A stretch of 64,000 nucleotides of DNA from Defluviitalea phaphyphila. GTDB lineage: Bacteria > Bacillota > Clostridia > Lachnospirales > Defluviitaleaceae. The notes beneath the pieces were generated by a model that saw nothing but the letters and a program-made list of their open reading frames with translations, did not search any database and was not told where the DNA came from. Position 1 is the stretch's first letter, and each line of letters opens with the position of its first letter. The DNA lies in NCBI RefSeq assembly GCF_001466305.1, contig NZ_JWID01000004.1, forward strand, positions 25,786 through 89,785, read 5' to 3'. The translations under genes and the position numbers were made by a program. Shown piece by piece: positions 27,478-36,046 of this stretch.

Positions 27478-28344
27478 CTACACTTTTTTACTGTTTTTAT
27501 ATTTTTTCCTATTATATATAATTAGTGATAATCCTATAAAAATTAATATTCCTGATAAAACTTGAGAAACTGCTATTCCAGTTGAACCAATAATTAACTG
27601 ATCAGTTCTCAATCCCTCTATCCATATTCTGCCACATCCATAGCCTACTAAATACATTAAAAATACTTCTCCAGTAAATTTTTTTCTTTTTTTATACCAC
27701 AAAAGAAAAAGGCAAACTCCCAAATTCCACATTGATTCATATAAGAATGTTGGGTGCACCTGTATATATTCAATTCCTTCATGAATATATAAATTATTTA
27801 AAATATTTTCTGTAAGATATTGCCCGACATTTTGTTTCATTAAACGCATAGCAAAAAAAGAATTAGTATATTCACCAAAAGCTTCTTGGTTAAAAAAGTT
27901 TCCCCATCTCCCAATAGCTTGACCTAGAATTAAGCTGGGAGCTGCAGTATCTGCCAATAACCCAAAGGACATTTTTCTTTTTTTAGTAAAAATCCATGCT
28001 ACAATTATAGAAGCTAATACTCCACCATATATAGCTAATCCGCCTTCCCTTAAAGCAAAAATCTTTAAGGGATTATTTTTATAACTATCCCACGAAAAAA
28101 TTACATAATATAATCTAGCTCCAATAATTGCTGCAATTAAATCATATAATAAAAAATCTATATAATCTTCTGGTTTTTGATTAGTTCTCTTTGCTTCTCT
28201 AAGGGCAAGCATAAGCCCACTTATAACACCTAATCCTATAATAATTCCATACCAATATACAGGAAATCCAAAAATTCTAAAAGCTACATTATTTAACCTT
28301 TCAATCTTAATCCCTAAATGTGGAAACCAAACCTCTGGATGCAT
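27478..28344 (-). CDS. lgt: Prolipoprotein diacylglyceryl transferase
   Basis: 288 residues with about seven membrane helices. Lgt moves diacylglyceryl from phosphatidylglycerol to the lipobox cysteine of prelipoproteins. The family signature GQAIGRWGNFFNQEAFGE is present, together with LREGGLAIYGGVLAS and HPTFLYESMWN. The start MHPEVWFPHLG follows AGGAGC. It is a single gene; substrates in this window include the CapA-like and YhcN-like lipoproteins. Confidence 0.96.
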   Translation of the reverse strand: MHPEVWFPHLGIKIERLNNVAFRIFGFPVYWYGIIIGLGVISGLMLALREAKRTNQKPEDYIDFLLYDLIAAIIGARLYYVIFSWDSYKNNPLKIFALREGGLAIYGGVLASIIVAWIFTKKRKMSFGLLADTAAPSLILGQAIGRWGNFFNQEAFGEYTNSFFAMRLMKQNVGQYLTENILNNLYIHEGIEYIQVHPTFLYESMWNLGVCLFLLWYKKRKKFTGEVFLMYLVGYGCGRIWIEGLRTDQLIIGSTGIAVSQVLSGILIFIGLSLIIYNRKKYKNSKKV

Positions 28345-28425
28345 AAAGCTCCTCCTTATCTTTTGTTTATTTTTTATTATAATTATTTTCTTTTAAAATG
28401 TAAAATATAATTTAAAAAATAAAGA

Positions 28426-28953
28426 TTATATAGTAGGAGTTATTCTTCTTATAATACTATTTATTTCATCTACTAATCCTTCTTCTTTTCTATCTTCTCT
28501 TAAATTTTTTGCAATCTCTTTAATTCTTTTAACCATTTCTTCAGAAGTAGTAATTGATACATTTTTTAAAGAAGTATCAGTTAAAAATGTTTTCTCTTCT
28601 ATTAATTTTTTTATTTCGCCAATTTCTTCTTCACTGATACCTGAAATTAAATCAATTCCTATCAAAGCCGTATTTCCCACAATAATTACTGTTGTATCAT
28701 CTACTTGTTCAAAATTATTTATCACTTTTGCAATATTACTAGCTCTTTCTGTATTATATTCTGAATTATTAATATCAATATTTTTATCAACTTGTTCGGG
28801 AATATTGTATGGATTAGAACGGTCAAATTCTTCTATATATCCTTTTATCGTATTTTCATTAGAATAATTTACTCTATTTTCTATAGATTTATTACATCCA
28901 GTTAATCCTAATAAAAACATAAAAGTTAAGCAAAGTAAAGGCTTAATTTTCAC
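28426..28953 (-). CDS. YhcN/YlaJ-family sporulation lipoprotein
   Basis: 175 residues starting at GTG, 9 bases after GGAGGTG. A lipoprotein signal ends in LLGLTGC with the cysteine at about residue 20. The mature part has ASNIAKVINNFEQVDDTTVIIVGNTALIG (positions about 75-105), a YhcN/YlaJ-type domain found in spore and germination lipoproteins. These proteins occur at the inner spore membrane or coat, and their biochemical role is uncertain. It is monocistronic, 81 bases upstream of lgt. Confidence 0.8.
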   Translation of the reverse strand: MKIKPLLCLTFMFLLGLTGCNKSIENRVNYSNENTIKGYIEEFDRSNPYNIPEQVDKNIDINNSEYNTERASNIAKVINNFEQVDDTTVIIVGNTALIGIDLISGISEEEIGEIKKLIEEKTFLTDTSLKNVSITTSEEMVKRIKEIAKNLREDRKEEGLVDEINSIIRRITPTI

Positions 28954-29165
28954 TTATTTTCACCTCCTATATTATTCTTTGAAAAAATAAATATTTTTAA
29001 AGTAGAAAAGAATGTTCATTTCACCACAGATTTCTTTTATTTACAAAAGGTATAAAAAATATTTTTAATTAAATACTAAATATAATTTCTTTTTTTTATA
29101 AAATAATTATGTTAAAATACTCTTAAAAATAAAACTATAATAATAAAATTTAGGAGGTTAATTAT

Positions 29166-29345
29166 ATGGCTGCAAAAACTAAAAAACGTCATTATCGTGT
29201 TGCTCAAAAAGAAGTATCTTCTCCTAACAAAGGAATATGGATAGAAAATGATAAAAAAAATCAATATATTCTTTTGGCTATAGGATTATTTATCTTTACC
29301 TTTATTAAAGGTTTTATTATTGGCTATTTTGTATCACGAGACTAA
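29166..29345 (+). CDS. Small single-pass membrane protein of unknown function, 59 residues
   Basis: A basic soluble N-terminus (MAAKTKKRHYRVAQKE) is followed by one membrane helix (about residues 35-55, ILLAIGLFIFTFIKGFIIGY). A strong AGGAGG lies before the ATG and a clear terminator follows the stop, so the gene looks real. It is divergent from the YhcN-like lipoprotein gene. I recognise no family. Confidence 0.72.
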   Translation: MAAKTKKRHYRVAQKEVSSPNKGIWIENDKKNQYILLAIGLFIFTFIKGFIIGYFVSRD

Positions 29346-29370
29346 AGCACAATGTTAAACCATTGTGCTT
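29345..29370 (+). terminator. Terminator of the small membrane protein gene
   Basis: A perfect 10-bp stem (29345-29354 with 29361-29370), 6-base loop and T-rich tail, beginning at the stop codon. Confidence 0.85.
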
Positions 29371-29501
29371 TTATATTATCCTTGAATTCCTTTCCCTTTA
29401 TTTAGTATAAATTTTATTTTAAAATAAATTTTTCTATAAAATAAATGAAAGGATTAGTTGTTTTGTAATTTGTTTGTAAAATTAAGCAAAATTCTGTAAT
29501 A

Positions 29502-29530
29502 TTGATTAAAATAAAAGGATTAGTTATAAT
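29502..29530 (+). promoter_or_regulatory. Promoter of ychF
   Basis: TTGATT (29502-29507), 17-base spacer, TATAAT (29525-29530). A 12-base direct repeat, AAAGGATTAGTT, occurs at 29448-29459 and again at 29514-29525 within the spacer. Confidence 0.7.
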
Positions 29531-29587
29531 ATAAACTTGTATGAATATAAAACAATTTTTTAATTGAAAAGAAAGGAAGAATCCATT

Positions 29588-30682
29588 ATGAAACTTGGTA
29601 TTGTTGGTCTCCCTAATGTAGGAAAAAGTACTCTATTTAATTCTCTTACAAAAGGGGGAGCAGAATCAGCCAACTATCCTTTCTGCACCATTGACCCTAA
29701 TGTCGGCATTGTACCTGTTCCCGATTATAGGTTAAACCGTTTAGATGAAATGTATAATGCAGAAAAAGTTACTCCTGCTGTTATAGAATTTGTAGATATT
29801 GCAGGACTTGTAAAAGGAGCAAGTAAAGGAGAAGGGCTGGGAAATAAATTCTTATCTCATATTCGTGAAGTAGATGCTATAGTTCACGTTGTAAGATGTT
29901 TTGAAGATGAAAATATTGTACATGTAAATGGTTCTGTAGACCCTATTCGTGATATTGAGACAATTAATCTAGAACTAATTTTTTCAGATATTGAAATTAT
30001 AGAAAGAAGAATTCAAAAAACTCAAAAAGCAGCTAAAGCTGATAAATCTTTAAAAAACGAACTATTAATATTAGAAAGATTAAAAAAAGAATTAGAAAAT
30101 GGCAAATGTGCAAGAAGTATTGATTTTAATGATGAAGAAAAAGAATTTATATCTTCTCTTAATCTTTTAACTTATAAACCGGTAATATATGCTGCTAATG
30201 TAACAGAAGATGATTTAGTTAATAACGGTCAAAATAATGATTATGTAAAAAAAGTTTTAGAATATGCCAAAAATGAAGGCTCTGAAGTTTTTGTAATATG
30301 TGCAAAAATAGAAGAAGAAATAGCAGAACTAAATGAAGAAGAAAAAAAATTATTCTTAGAAGACTTAGGAATTAAAGATACAGGTTTAGAAAGATTAATT
30401 TCAGCTAGTTATAAACTATTAGGGTTAATAAGTTATTTAACTGCAGGGCCAAAAGAAGTTCGTGCTTGGACCATAGTTAAAGGTACTAAAGCTCCTCAAG
30501 CAGCAGGAAAAATTCATTCTGATTTTGAAAGAGGATTTATTAGAGCAGAAGTAGTATCTTTTGATGATTTAATGTCATGCGGTAGCTATTCCGCTGCAAA
30601 AGAAAAGGGGTTAGTTAGATTAGAAGGTAAAGATTATATAGTACAAGACGGAGATATTATTTTATTTAGATTTAATGTATAA
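29588..30682 (+). CDS. ychF: Redox-regulated ATPase YchF (Obg-like GTPase family)
   Basis: 364 residues from ATG at 29588, which has AAGGAA upstream and gives the canonical N-terminus MKLGIVGLPNVGKSTLF; an earlier start at 29564 would add eight residues. P-loop GLPNVGKST, switch region ANYPFCTIDPNVG and DIAGLVKGASKGEGLGN are followed by a coiled-coil insertion and a C-terminal TGS domain (VRAWTIVKGTKAPQAAGKIHSDFERGF, positions about 300-326). YchF binds ATP rather than GTP and associates with ribosomes. It has its own promoter and a terminator. Confidence 0.96.
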   Translation: MKLGIVGLPNVGKSTLFNSLTKGGAESANYPFCTIDPNVGIVPVPDYRLNRLDEMYNAEKVTPAVIEFVDIAGLVKGASKGEGLGNKFLSHIREVDAIVHVVRCFEDENIVHVNGSVDPIRDIETINLELIFSDIEIIERRIQKTQKAAKADKSLKNELLILERLKKELENGKCARSIDFNDEEKEFISSLNLLTYKPVIYAANVTEDDLVNNGQNNDYVKKVLEYAKNEGSEVFVICAKIEEEIAELNEEEKKLFLEDLGIKDTGLERLISASYKLLGLISYLTAGPKEVRAWTIVKGTKAPQAAGKIHSDFERGFIRAEVVSFDDLMSCGSYSAAKEKGLVRLEGKDYIVQDGDIILFRFNV

Positions 30683-30683
30683 A

Positions 30684-30709
30684 AAAATGGATGGAATCCC
30701 ATCCATTTT
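30684..30709. terminator. Bidirectional terminator between ychF and ytfJ
   Basis: An 11-bp inverted repeat (30684-30694 with 30699-30709) with loop AATC, flanked by A and T runs, between convergent genes. Confidence 0.85.
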
Positions 30710-31100
30710 ATATTTCATCTTCACTTTCTTCTTTGTCTTTTTTGCTTCCGATATTAAATTTAGATAATATTCCTGGAATCATATCTATTATCTTGTTAAC
30801 ACTATCTTGACTTTTTACATTAATTAACTGCACGGAACCATCTTTTTTAATTACTAATATAGCACTAGGAGTTATTTTAGCACCTAAACCTCCTCCTCCA
30901 GCTCCACCTGCATCTTTATCATCTTTTCTTTCTGCTCTTCCTTCTGAAGCTCCAGCACCAGCTCCAAAACTTACATCAATTAAGGGAAGTATTGTAGCTC
31001 CTTCTACATGTACTGGCTCTCCTACTACTGTTTTAGTTGATATAAACTTTTCCATTTGGCTAAATAAAGCTTCGAAACTATTCTTTAAATTTGATTCCAT
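30708..31100 (-). CDS. ytfJ: Spore protein YtfJ/GerW family
   Basis: 130 residues. The family features are EALFSQMEKFISTKTVVGEPV split over the N-terminal third, a glycine-rich centre (FGAGAGASEG, GGAGGGGLGAKITP) and a hydrophobic C-terminal strand region (AILVIKKDGSVQLINV). YtfJ (GerW) acts in spore germination in Bacillus. The start is set at 31100 because AAGGAAG touches the earlier ATG at 31106 but stands 6 bases before this one. It overlaps the DUF2953 gene upstream, the same order as ytfI-ytfJ in Bacillus. Confidence 0.88.
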   Translation of the reverse strand: MESNLKNSFEALFSQMEKFISTKTVVGEPVHVEGATILPLIDVSFGAGAGASEGRAERKDDKDAGGAGGGGLGAKITPSAILVIKKDGSVQLINVKSQDSVNKIIDMIPGILSKFNIGSKKDKEESEDEI

Positions 31101-32022
31101 TATCATCTTCCTTTCTTTTTCGATATAAAGATATTATTTGTCTTATAGGTTTATTTAATAAATACTCGACAATGATTTTAATAATTATTCCTATTTTAAA
31201 ATTTCCTATAGCTTTAATTTTTCCTTTAAAAATTTTCTCATCAAAATTTCCTTTGATATTTACACTATTTCCTAAATAAGGGCTTATTATTCCTATACAA
31301 GCTAAAACATATCCTGTACTAGCAGGGTCTTCTAATCCTAATTCCCCTTTACAATAAAACTTATCTGGCATTATATGACGAAATAATTTTTTAATAAATT
31401 GATATGTACATGTTAAAATTTCTTTTTTATTAGGATATCTTAGTGTATCTTTTATTGTACTAAAAACATCACTTTTTTCTTCTTCCTCTATTTTTTCAAA
31501 TGAAGCTTTATTAGTTTTCTCTATTTTCTTTTTCTTTAATTTTTTTATAAATTTTTCTTTTATCTTATCATCTTCTAATATATTTTCTATTTTTTTATCA
31601 TCTTCTAATATATCTTCTATTAATACATCTTCTATATTATTTAATTTTTCTATATATTTTTTAAAATCAACTTTTTCTTTATTAACCCCTTTGTAGCTTT
31701 TATTATCTTCATGAATATTTATATTTTCTTTTTTTATATTAATTGACTCTTTCTCTAAGGGTTTACTTAACATATTTTTCCCAAAAATTTTAAAAATCTT
31801 ATTACTTTTAGAATTCTTAATGTAATATCGATAATATACTAATTTTTTTAACCATCTTATTTCTATATCCATATATATTGTATCAAATTTAGATAAATAA
31901 ATAGAATATTTGATAGGAATAAACAATATCATACTCAAAATAATTAAAAGTATTAATAATATAACTCCTAGTATAATCCCTGTATATTTTAAAATAGTAA
32001 GCAAAAACAATAATACTGACAT
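31078..32022 (-). CDS. DUF2953 membrane-anchored protein (YtfI-like)
   Basis: 314 residues with one N-terminal membrane segment (about residues 3-32), a highly charged Lys/Glu-rich middle with low-complexity repeats of ILEDDK, and a C-terminal DUF2953-type domain (YCKGELGLEDPASTGYVLA, positions about 225-243). In Bacillus ytfI lies directly upstream of ytfJ, as here, and the two genes overlap by 23 bases. The function is unknown; its context suggests sporulation or germination. Confidence 0.75.
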   Translation of the reverse strand: MSVLLFLLTILKYTGIILGVILLILLIILSMILFIPIKYSIYLSKFDTIYMDIEIRWLKKLVYYRYYIKNSKSNKIFKIFGKNMLSKPLEKESINIKKENINIHEDNKSYKGVNKEKVDFKKYIEKLNNIEDVLIEDILEDDKKIENILEDDKIKEKFIKKLKKKKIEKTNKASFEKIEEEEKSDVFSTIKDTLRYPNKKEILTCTYQFIKKLFRHIMPDKFYCKGELGLEDPASTGYVLACIGIISPYLGNSVNIKGNFDEKIFKGKIKAIGNFKIGIIIKIIVEYLLNKPIRQIISLYRKRKEDDNGIKFKE

Positions 32023-32028
32023 AGTTTC

Positions 32029-32340
32029 CTACTCCAATTTAAAAAATTCTTTAATTTTTGTGGGATCTTTGTATTTCTTGTAAACTGATTCTATAATTTT
32101 TCTAGTAAGTTCAAAAGCTTCTTTTTTCCCTTGTGCTATCCCTATAACTTTATATCTTTTATTAGAATAAATATCTTTAACAATTTCTCTGCTTTTAATA
32201 ATATCTAAAAGATTATTAGAACAAGAAGTAACACAAATACAATAAATATTTTTACAAGGATGATTATGGATAAGTTTGTTTATTACTATATCTTTCTCTT
32301 TTATATTTTCTCCAATATAACAGTTATCCACTAAAATCAT
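32029..32340 (-). CDS. Conserved-looking hypothetical protein, 103 residues
   Basis: The protein reads MILVDNCYIGENIKEKD at the N-terminus, with a cysteine-rich centre (CKNIYCICVTSCSNN) and a basic helical C-terminus. No domain is recognised. ATG at 32340 is preferred to the one at 32346, because AGAAAGAAG directly abuts the earlier ATG. It ends 6 bases before the DUF2953 gene and so leads the operon with ytfI and ytfJ. It may share a spore-related role; this is inference from position only. Confidence 0.65.
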   Translation of the reverse strand: MILVDNCYIGENIKEKDIVINKLIHNHPCKNIYCICVTSCSNNLLDIIKSREIVKDIYSNKRYKVIGIAQGKKEAFELTRKIIESVYKKYKDPTKIKEFFKLE

Positions 32341-32416
32341 ACTCATCTTCTTTCTTAATATTATTCTTTACTAATTTTGACCAATTTTAAATATATTATA
32401 ACAAAATAAAAAAAGA

Positions 32417-32440
32417 AAGTCACGATATTATGTGTGACTT
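32417..32440 (-). terminator. Terminator of the 56-residue gene
   Basis: 7-bp stem (32417-32423 with 32434-32440) followed on the minus strand by a U-rich run. Confidence 0.65.
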
Positions 32441-32609
32441 ATCGTAGTGCAGCTTCTAATTTAGGTAAATGTTCTAAGGGAAATAATTTTAAAAGCTGCT
32501 TATATTGTTCTTGAGTTAATCCTTGAGTAAATGCATATATCTCTATTTTTTCTTTTGTATCTACTTCTTGAAAACGTTTTTTTAATTGTTCAAAACTTTG
32601 TTGGTCCAA
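32439..32609 (-). CDS. Small hypothetical protein, 56 residues
   Basis: Starts at TTG, 8 bases after AAGGAG. The protein is a charged two-helix sequence beginning DQQSFEQLKKRFQEVDTKEK and ending PLEHLPKLEAALR, without membrane segments. It is too short for family assignment. A terminator overlaps its stop codon, supporting an independent gene. Unknown function. Confidence 0.6.
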   Translation of the reverse strand: MDQQSFEQLKKRFQEVDTKEKIEIYAFTQGLTQEQYKQLLKLFPLEHLPKLEAALR

Positions 32610-32765
32610 AATATACACTCCTTTTTATTAATTTCATATTTAGTATGTACTACATTTTATAATATATTCTTTTAAAAGTTTTATTTAATAAATTATCAAT
32701 TTATAGTAATAATAAATATATTATTTTATTATTACTATTTTTAGTAAAATAAAAATTATAAAAAA

Positions 32766-32796
32766 TCCATAGATTTAAAATAATTAAATCTATGGA
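32766..32796 (-). terminator. Terminator of the phospholipase C-like gene
   Basis: Perfect 13-bp stem (32766-32778 with 32784-32796), 5-base loop, U-tract on the minus strand. Confidence 0.88.
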
Positions 32797-32811
32797 GCTT
32801 TAACTTTTATT

Positions 32812-33408
32812 TTATACTAAGCATACTGCTGGAACTCTTACTTCTTGTAATTCCATAATAAAGTATGTTAAAAGAGCTGCAGAATGAACTATAGCATTTT
32901 CTAAATCAATCCTAATAATTTCTTCCCAAGATAATTTTTTAACTTTAAAAATATATTCATTATTAGTTTTTTTTATATATTTATCTATCGAATCTATTCC
33001 TTTTTTTATACTTTTTAAATAATCTATAACCATATTATTTATATTCTGTGAAATTTTAATGTTACATTTTTCTCTGTCTAAATAATATTCATATTTAATA
33101 TGTTTTTTCATATCAACAACATACTTATTATGAGAATAACAAAAAGCGTCCGCTATATAATGACTAAGTATACCTAATATAAAAGAAATCCTATTTATAT
33201 TCTTTTCTTGTAAAACAATTCTATTATATTCCTTTTTAAAATGAGGCAGGATAATCTGTGGAGAATGTATCTGTATTCTTCTAAGAGGTTGAATATCGGG
33301 CATTTTAGATCCTAGTCTCATTAATTTTCGGTTAAAAGAAACCCCCACTAATGATTCAATAATATCTCCAGCATAATCCGCCACATATGTATGGCTGGAT
33401 AGTCTCAA
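32812..33408 (-). CDS. Zinc-dependent phospholipase C-like protein
   Basis: 198 residues. The histidine and aspartate pattern SSHTYVADYAGD, HSPQIILPHF and GILSHYIADAFCYSHNKYV matches the zinc-binding helical domain of clostridial phospholipase C (alpha-toxin N-terminal domain, PF00882). There is no signal peptide and no C2-like membrane-binding domain, so this is unlikely to be a secreted toxin; short homologues occur widely in Clostridia as cytoplasmic proteins of unknown substrate. It is monocistronic and has its own terminator. Confidence 0.8.
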   Translation of the reverse strand: MRLSSHTYVADYAGDIIESLVGVSFNRKLMRLGSKMPDIQPLRRIQIHSPQIILPHFKKEYNRIVLQEKNINRISFILGILSHYIADAFCYSHNKYVVDMKKHIKYEYYLDREKCNIKISQNINNMVIDYLKSIKKGIDSIDKYIKKTNNEYIFKVKKLSWEEIIRIDLENAIVHSAALLTYFIMELQEVRVPAVCLV

Positions 33409-33927
33409 TGGTACACCTTCTTTTTGTTTGTTTTATATATTGCCAAATTTATTATACTATGTTTTTATTTGTACGTCTATATAAATTATATATACACATA
33501 AAAAAATTCTTTAGACTTATATTATATTTTTTGGTTACAAAATATAATATATGATATTTTTATAAATATTCTATATTTACAAAAAAGTTTTATAATAAAA
33601 ATTCTAAGTGCTTTTTTCTAAATATTTATCTCAACTTTTTTTACATAATAAATGCACTTGTGAAATAAATCTGCTAAAATGTAATACCACAAATACATAA
33701 GAAGGAGATTTATTCATAAGTGTGCTCTAATTGTATCAATAAATTACTAAATTTAAAAGGGGTAAAAGTAAAAAAGGTTTATGATACTAATGGGCCAACT
33801 GAAGGTTTTAATAATAAGATTAAGGTTTTAAATTGACAAAGAGTCACTAAAATCCTTAATTTTATAGGATTTTAATGGCTTTTTTTAAAAATTTAATTTA
33901 GAATAATAGACTTTGTCTACACTTTGA
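33409..33927. other. Gap between the phospholipase-like gene and the ABC operon
   Basis: This 519-base stretch is very AT-rich. Its first 300 bases show no coding or RNA signal I can support. The right part holds the transposase remnant (33720-33836) and a 9-bp hairpin (33848-33856 with 33866-33874) with a T-rich tail. Confidence 0.6.
33720..33836 (+). pseudogene. Internally deleted ISL3-family transposase remnant
   Basis: A 38-codon frame starts at GTG (33720), with AGAAGGAG 12 bases upstream. Its first half (CSNCINKLLNLKGVKVKKV) looks like the N-terminus of an ISL3-type transposase, and its second half (TNGPTEGFNNKIKVLN) is the well-known ISL3 C-terminal motif; more than 300 residues in between are missing, with the frame kept. 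TTGACAAAGAGTC at the end (33833-33845) resembles the ISL3 terminal repeat, but no matching left repeat was found. It cannot transpose by itself. Confidence 0.7.
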
Positions 33928-34647
33928 TTATATTGCTTTTTCATTAATATATAAATTTTTATAAATAGCATCCAAATCTAAGTTATCACAATAATTAATC
34001 TTCTTTACTATTTCTCCATTCTTAAGAAACACAAAATTTGTTCCTATTTGTTTCAAAAAATCTAATATATGACTTGATACAATTATTATACAATTATGCT
34101 TTTTTGCATATAATATCTCTTCTTTTAGACTAATAACACTTTTTGTATCTAGTCCATTTGTAGGTTCATCTAGTATAATAAGAGGTGGGTAATTCATAAT
34201 AGCCACAATTATACTTACTCTTTTTCTCATTCCCATTGAAAGTTTTTTAATTAGTGTATTTCTATACTCCCATAATTCAAATTTTTTAATTAATCGTTCG
34301 CATTCTATCTCATTATTATCTAGGCATTTAACAGAAAAAACAAAATTAATAAATTGATAAACTGTAAGATCTTCATATAAAAAAGGGCTCTCTTCTAAAT
34401 ATCCAATATGTTTTTTCGTTTCAATATCTGCAGTATTCATTTTATTAAGCATACATTGTCCATTATTACTTTTCATAACCCCTGAAATAATTTTTATAGA
34501 TGTTGATTTTCCTGAACCATTAGGCCCAACAATACAAGTTACTTCTCCACCACCTATATTTAATGAAAAATTATTTATTCCTTTCTTTTTTCCATAGAAC
34601 TTAGTGATATTGTTAATCTCTAATAAATTTCTTCCCATTTCATCCAT
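33928..34647 (-). CDS. ABC transporter ATP-binding protein
   Basis: 239 residues, a single nucleotide-binding domain: Walker A GPNGSGKST, Q-loop region YLEESPFLYEDLT, signature LSMGMRKRVS, Walker B LIILDEPTNGLD and H-loop SSHIL. It is of the CcmA/BcrA-like drug or peptide export subgroup. It overlaps the end of the permease gene by 28 bases, so the two are translationally coupled and make one exporter. No substrate gene (lantibiotic, bacteriocin) lies adjacent, so the cargo is unknown. Confidence 0.9.
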   Translation of the reverse strand: MDEMGRNLLEINNITKFYGKKKGINNFSLNIGGGEVTCIVGPNGSGKSTSIKIISGVMKSNNGQCMLNKMNTADIETKKHIGYLEESPFLYEDLTVYQFINFVFSVKCLDNNEIECERLIKKFELWEYRNTLIKKLSMGMRKRVSIIVAIMNYPPLIILDEPTNGLDTKSVISLKEEILYAKKHNCIIIVSSHILDFLKQIGTNFVFLKNGEIVKKINYCDNLDLDAIYKNLYINEKAI

Positions 34648-36029
34648 TTACTTTTCCCTCTTTTCAACCCAAAATATATGAAAATTAATGAAATACCAGG
34701 TAAAACAAATAGTAGAATAATACTTATTAACAATGGTAAATCAGTTTTATTTATTTTAGGATAAAATGCTATTATTATACTACAGAAATAAAAAGATAAT
34801 ATTAATGTAATTAAAATAATTGTTATAAAAATAGCAAAAAAGCTTGTTATATTTATTTTGCCTAATAACATCTGAACAAATAAAAGTAATAATGGAATAA
34901 TAGAAGATAAAACTGACATACAGAGTATTTTTGCTAAAATAAAGGTATTATATTGAATTGGCAAATAAAGATAGATTCCTTTGAATTTTGAATCTGCCTT
35001 AAATAATTCCTGAGATAATAATGAATTTAAAAAAACAAAACAAATCATAAATCCCATTGTTAAATTAATAGGTATTTTTTTAAAGTTTATAGCTATAAAT
35101 ACAAATATCATAATAAATAGAATTTGTATACTTAAAAATGACTTTTTCTTACTCATTATAATAAAATCTCTCAATATAAATGATTTAAAGGGACTTCTTT
35201 TATATTTAGTGAAAAATTTTTTAGATAACTGTATATTAGGAAGTTTTAATTTAAATCTTGATTTTATTTCAACTTCAAATGTATTTTTATAGAATGTTAT
35301 ATAGAAAACAAATAAAAGTATACTTATTACAATTATTTGTAAAATACTAAATTTAAAAATAATATTTACAACATGTTGAATTTCATTAATACTACCTAAC
35401 TTACTTAAAATATTAATGATTAAGTCCTTTTTATCCAAACCATTAAATGATCTTTCTATAGAAAATACAAATGAATTTTTTATAATAAAAATAATTGAAA
35501 TAAAAATACAAAGATCTTTTAAAAAAATAACATATGTATTTCTTATGGTATTATATATGATACAAATAAAAAATAGAATGCAAAACGCAAGTATTTGTCC
35601 TATAAAAATTTTCATAATATGAATTACATCAAAATCAGTAGTCTCCCATTGGTGGAAAAAAGAATAAAAAAATACAAATAAAATAAATATTTTATATTGC
35701 TTAGAAAAAAGTACAAATAATAATTCTTTTGTATTAAACCCTAATGATTTAAGAAATCTTATTTCCTTTCCTCTCATATTATTATACAATTTTGCATGTA
35801 TAATAATAATAAATATACAAATTAATAATATATTTAAGCCATAAATAAAATCATTAATAATATTAAAAGAATATTTTATTAATTTATTATATGTAAATAT
35901 ATGTCCCAAAAATCCAGAAAATATAGATATAAAAATGTATAACAATATATTAATGATAATAAAAATAGGAATAGAAATTTTTTTATTTTTAAAAACAATA
36001 TTCTTATAATATTTTTTTATTCTAACTAT
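34620..36029 (-). CDS. ABC-2-type multi-spanning permease, probable AUA start
   Basis: About 469 residues with roughly a dozen membrane helices, partner of the ATPase that follows. A conventional start is TTG at 35945, but it has no ribosome site. A perfect AGAAGGAGG lies at 36046-36038 and the reading frame is open back to there; the in-frame codon 8 bases later is ATA (36029-36027). Starting there adds a basic N-terminus (VRIKKYYKNIVFKNKK) and completes the first helix, typical for such permeases. Either AUA is used as start, or an ATG has mutated and expression is low. No ATG, GTG or TTG lies at that position. Confidence 0.72.
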   Translation of the reverse strand: MVRIKKYYKNIVFKNKKISIPIFIIINILLYIFISIFSGFLGHIFTYNKLIKYSFNIINDFIYGLNILLICIFIIIIHAKLYNNMRGKEIRFLKSLGFNTKELLFVLFSKQYKIFILFVFFYSFFHQWETTDFDVIHIMKIFIGQILAFCILFFICIIYNTIRNTYVIFLKDLCIFISIIFIIKNSFVFSIERSFNGLDKKDLIINILSKLGSINEIQHVVNIIFKFSILQIIVISILLFVFYITFYKNTFEVEIKSRFKLKLPNIQLSKKFFTKYKRSPFKSFILRDFIIMSKKKSFLSIQILFIMIFVFIAINFKKIPINLTMGFMICFVFLNSLLSQELFKADSKFKGIYLYLPIQYNTFILAKILCMSVLSSIIPLLLLFVQMLLGKINITSFFAIFITIILITLILSFYFCSIIIAFYPKINKTDLPLLISIILLFVLPGISLIFIYFGLKRGKSKWMKWEEIY

Positions 36030-36037
36030 ATTGAAAA

Positions 36038-36046
36038 CCTCCTTCT
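36038..36046 (-). promoter_or_regulatory. Strong ribosome site facing an AUA codon
   Basis: AGAAGGAGG on the minus strand, eight bases before ATA at 36029. It is the only Shine-Dalgarno near the permease frame. Confidence 0.7.

Noticed and set aside
30961..31000. Glycine-rich repeat in ytfJ as a separate repeat element
   Set aside because: The low-complexity stretch is the normal glycine-rich centre of the YtfJ family.
31555..31625. Short tandem repeat in the DUF2953 gene
   Set aside because: The repeated DNA encodes ILEDDK-like units within an open frame. It is coding low complexity, not a CRISPR or mobile repeat.
32812..33408. Secreted phospholipase C toxin
   Set aside because: There is no signal peptide and no membrane-binding C-terminal domain, so only the helical zinc domain can be claimed.
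33928..36029. Bacteriocin export or immunity locus
   Set aside because: The ABC pair resembles such exporters, but no precursor peptide, modification enzyme or sensor kinase was found nearby.
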